A stretch of 52,647 nucleotides of DNA from contig JALWKK010000056.1 of NCBI GenBank assembly GCA_027081505.1, forward strand, positions 1 through 52,647. Reading direction: 5' to 3'. Shown piece by piece: positions 50,817 through 52,647 of the stretch; position 1 is the first letter of the stretch; every line of letters begins with the position of its first letter. The position numbers were made by a program, and so were the translations under genes. This DNA comes from Flavobacteriaceae bacterium. Its GTDB lineage: Bacteria; Bacteroidota; Bacteroidia; Flavobacteriales; Flavobacteriaceae. Below the pieces are notes generated by a model, which saw only the letters and a program-made list of their open reading frames with translations, ran no database searches and was not told where the DNA came from.

Positions 50817-51508
50817 ATTCTTCCAGCTATGCGATCTTGAGCTAATTGAAGGATGGTATAAAATTGATCTTCCCTGCTTAAATCAGAGTTGTCGATTTCT
50901 ATAGCATCCTTTGCTTTTATTAAAGGCGAATCTTCACGTGTTGTATCTATAAAATCTCTTTCTTTTACATTTTCTACAATGTCCTTATAACTTATTTTTT
51001 CACCGGTATTAACTAATTCTTTATAACGTCGTTTGGCTCGTGTTTCGGGCGAAGCGGTCATAAATATTTTTAATTCGGCATTGGGGAATACGACTGTTCC
51101 TATATCTCTTCCGTCCATTACAATTCCTTTTTCTTTTCCTAATTCTTGTTGTTGCTCGACTAATTTTTTCCGAACTTCAGAAACGGTAGCAATAGGACTC
51201 ACAAACTTAGAAACTTCGAGTGTTCTAATTTGTTTTTCTACATTTTTCCCGTTGAGATATACTTCGTTTTTTTCTGTTTTTGAATTTAGTTTGAAGGTGA
51301 TTTGAATGTTTTGTAAATCGTTTACTAATGATTTCTTGTCAAAGTGATTTTCAGAAATATATCCTTTTTGCATTGCGTATAACGTAATGGCTCGATACAT
51401 AGCACCGGTATCTACGTAAATATAACCTAGATAATCTGCAAGTTGTTTTGCAACGGTACTTTTTCCGGTAGAAGAATATCCGTCTATGGCAATTACAATT
51501 TTTTTCAA
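50813..51508 (-). CDS. cmk: Cytidylate kinase
   Basis: Phosphorylates CMP and dCMP. 231 residues. P-loop IAIDGYSSTGKSTVAKQLADYLGYIYVDTGAMYRAIT at the N-terminus (in parts GYSSTGKSTVAKQLA and YVDTGAMYRAIT), GIVMDGRDIGTVVFPNAELKIFMTAS (in parts MDGRDIGTVVFPNA) and a C-terminal DNSDLSREDQ. It starts with TTG 51508, 5 nt after the porQ stop, with no ATG nearby in frame, which implies coupling to porQ. The porQ-cmk order fits flavobacterial gene neighbourhoods from memory. Confidence 0.95.
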   Translation of the reverse strand: MKKIVIAIDGYSSTGKSTVAKQLADYLGYIYVDTGAMYRAITLYAMQKGYISENHFDKKSLVNDLQNIQITFKLNSKTEKNEVYLNGKNVEKQIRTLEVSKFVSPIATVSEVRKKLVEQQQELGKEKGIVMDGRDIGTVVFPNAELKIFMTASPETRAKRRYKELVNTGEKISYKDIVENVKERDFIDTTREDSPLIKAKDAIEIDNSDLSREDQFYTILQLAQDRIAGRI

Positions 51509-51513
51509 AATGA

Positions 51514-52536
51514 TTATTTGTTCAAGTCAATATTTAATCCAAAATAACTGGAAGCTGCCGCACTACTATATTTTGCATATGAATAACTTAATCTTAGTTT
51601 ATTTAACTTTATAGAAAATCCGGCGCTTAATCCTGCAAAAGTTCGTTTTTCAATAATTTTTAGCTCTTCGCCTCTTCTAAAGTTATAACCGACTCTAATG
51701 TTAAATCCTCTTTCAGGGAAGAGTTCGATGCCTATAATCATTCGTCTTAAAGCATTGTCTAAAAAGTTTATTTTTTCGTTGGTTACACCGCCTTCTAAAT
51801 CTAAGATTGCGTTGTTTGGATTGGCAAAAGCAATATTCCAAACCTGCAAGTTTTCTAAAGTAAGGTGCCAACGAATAGGAACGTGTTGCAGGGTTTGTGA
51901 AATTCCGAAAAGCAGTTCAAAGGGGAGCGGTTCTCTAATATTGTCGTAGGGTTTTAATTGCGTGCCTACATTTCTGGCAACAGCGGTTATGTGTAAATCC
52001 CAATCTTCATACACATACATTACGCCAATGTCTAAAGCGACTCCTAAAGAAGTATATTGTTCGAGTTTTGAAGAAATAACCTTCAGGTTTCCGCCAATGT
52101 GAAAATTGGTAAAAGCGATGTTTCTGGCATGACCAACCGAAAAGGCTACTTCGCCACCTCCAAAGTTGTTGGTGGGATTTCCTTGTTCGTCGTATCCGTC
52201 AAATTTTCCGTAGTTTATATAGGTTGCTCCAAGATGTAAAACTTGAGTTCTTCGATCCCATAAATAGGCATAAGCAGCCGATCCGTAGCTTACATCTCCA
52301 ATGTAGTTTATAAAATTAAGTGATAATTGATTATCCATTGCCGGATTAATTGTGGCAGGGTTATAAAGGGCTTGCATTGGGTCGTAGTCGTAGTTGGTTA
52401 TTATTTTTCCGCCCAGAGCGGCTTCGCGAGGCGAATTAACCAATCCTAAAAATTGATATGTATAACGCCCACCTACTTGCCCAAAGGAAATGAAAGAGAA
52501 AGATAGCAAAAAAAGGAAAACTAATTTTTTAAACAT
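51514..52536 (-). CDS. porQ: Type IX secretion system protein PorQ
   Basis: A 340-residue outer-membrane protein with a signal peptide (MFKKLVFLFLLSFSFISFG). The start of the mature protein is the PorQ hallmark QVGGRYTYQFLGLVNSPREAALGGK, with NPATINPAMDNQLSLNF and many predicted strands, ending in LRLSYSYAKYSSAAASSYFG. PorQ belongs to the shuttle machinery of the type IX secretion system, with PorU/PorV/PorZ. It is the first gene of a porQ-cmk pair. The window edge, 111 nt upstream, holds only a T-rich stretch. Confidence 0.93.
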   Translation of the reverse strand: MFKKLVFLFLLSFSFISFGQVGGRYTYQFLGLVNSPREAALGGKIITNYDYDPMQALYNPATINPAMDNQLSLNFINYIGDVSYGSAAYAYLWDRRTQVLHLGATYINYGKFDGYDEQGNPTNNFGGGEVAFSVGHARNIAFTNFHIGGNLKVISSKLEQYTSLGVALDIGVMYVYEDWDLHITAVARNVGTQLKPYDNIREPLPFELLFGISQTLQHVPIRWHLTLENLQVWNIAFANPNNAILDLEGGVTNEKINFLDNALRRMIIGIELFPERGFNIRVGYNFRRGEELKIIEKRTFAGLSAGFSIKLNKLRLSYSYAKYSSAAASSYFGLNIDLNK

Positions 52537-52647
52537 GAATGCAAGTTACCATTTCGTAAGAATTTATACCAAAAACAACTACTTTTTAGTTTGATAAGTT
52601 GTTCTTTTTTTAAAATTATTTTTTTTTTTTAATTTTTTTGTTTTTTT
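52537..52647. other. T-rich intergenic tail at the window edge
   Basis: The last 111 nt hold the upstream region of porQ and a long stretch of T and A tracts. No TAnnTTTG box for porQ was found here on the minus strand. The very long T runs may be genuine intergenic DNA or an assembly-end artefact. Confidence 0.4.

Overview
The window is chromosomal DNA from a low-GC member of the Bacteroidota, most likely family Flavobacteriaceae. Evidence: many genes are preceded by the Bacteroidota-type -7 box TAnnTTTG, several with a TTG/TTTG about 19-23 nt upstream. The gene set is also typical: PorQ of the type IX secretion system, a fused E1 alpha/beta 2-oxoacid dehydrogenase, a ResB-CcsA fusion, an STN-type TonB receptor with a FecI/FecR pair, and a hybrid sensor with an AraC output domain. 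Shine-Dalgarno sequences are mostly absent. No tRNA, rRNA, CRISPR array, insertion sequence or prophage was seen. Most of the window is ordinary core genome.

Layout. 0-6.3 kb: partial sucC, a GNAT acetyltransferase, dnaN, a PhoD-like phosphatase lipoprotein, a lytic transglycosylase, a half-size TauE/SafE permease and a thioredoxin-fold protein lacking its resolving cysteine. 6.3-9.6 kb: a two-gene operon (GCS2-like ligase with CBS domains, and an AstE-like zinc hydrolase) behind an elaborate control region. 9.8-18.3 kb: a secreted amidotransferase-like protein, a lipoprotein, fahA, glyA and the cytochrome c biogenesis fusion. 18.4-24.3 kb: a receptor / anti-sigma / ECF sigma locus with a divergent repeat-built lipoprotein. 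24.7-29.7 kb: a TPR hybrid histidine kinase and a secreted protein of unknown function, separated by a repeat-rich operator, then a small ORF and a lipoprotein. 29.7-35.3 kb: a lipoprotein and the fused E1, a small membrane protein, an ACP phosphodiesterase-like protein and gamma-glutamyltransferase. 35.4-39.9 kb: a Wza-Wzc-Wzi-type capsule export operon. 40-45.6 kb: DUF937, serA, serC, and an acyl-CoA reductase divergent from a ferredoxin, then queA. 45.7-52.6 kb: lpdA, small lipoproteins, tandem msrB, a CoA transferase, DUF302, cmk and porQ.

The strongest candidate for something undescribed is in the 21.9-24.3 kb region. A bipartite element (AGGTAGGGTATTTT, 9 nt, CTGTT) occurs exactly twice: just upstream of fecR, and just upstream of the divergent lipoprotein. 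Both copies point into the gene they precede. This suggests that the ECF sigma factor reads both promoters and that the lipoprotein, built from two cysteine-bounded repeats and three larger C-terminal repeats, belongs to the same signalling unit. The second candidate is the operator between the hybrid sensor and the secreted protein at 27.8 kb: two direct repeats 20 bp apart plus an inverted half-site, just upstream of a good promoter. A structured intergenic element at 24.40-24.49 kb and overlapping back-to-back promoters at 44.0 kb are also worth checking.

All product names rest on reading translated motifs and on recall of protein families; no database search was run.
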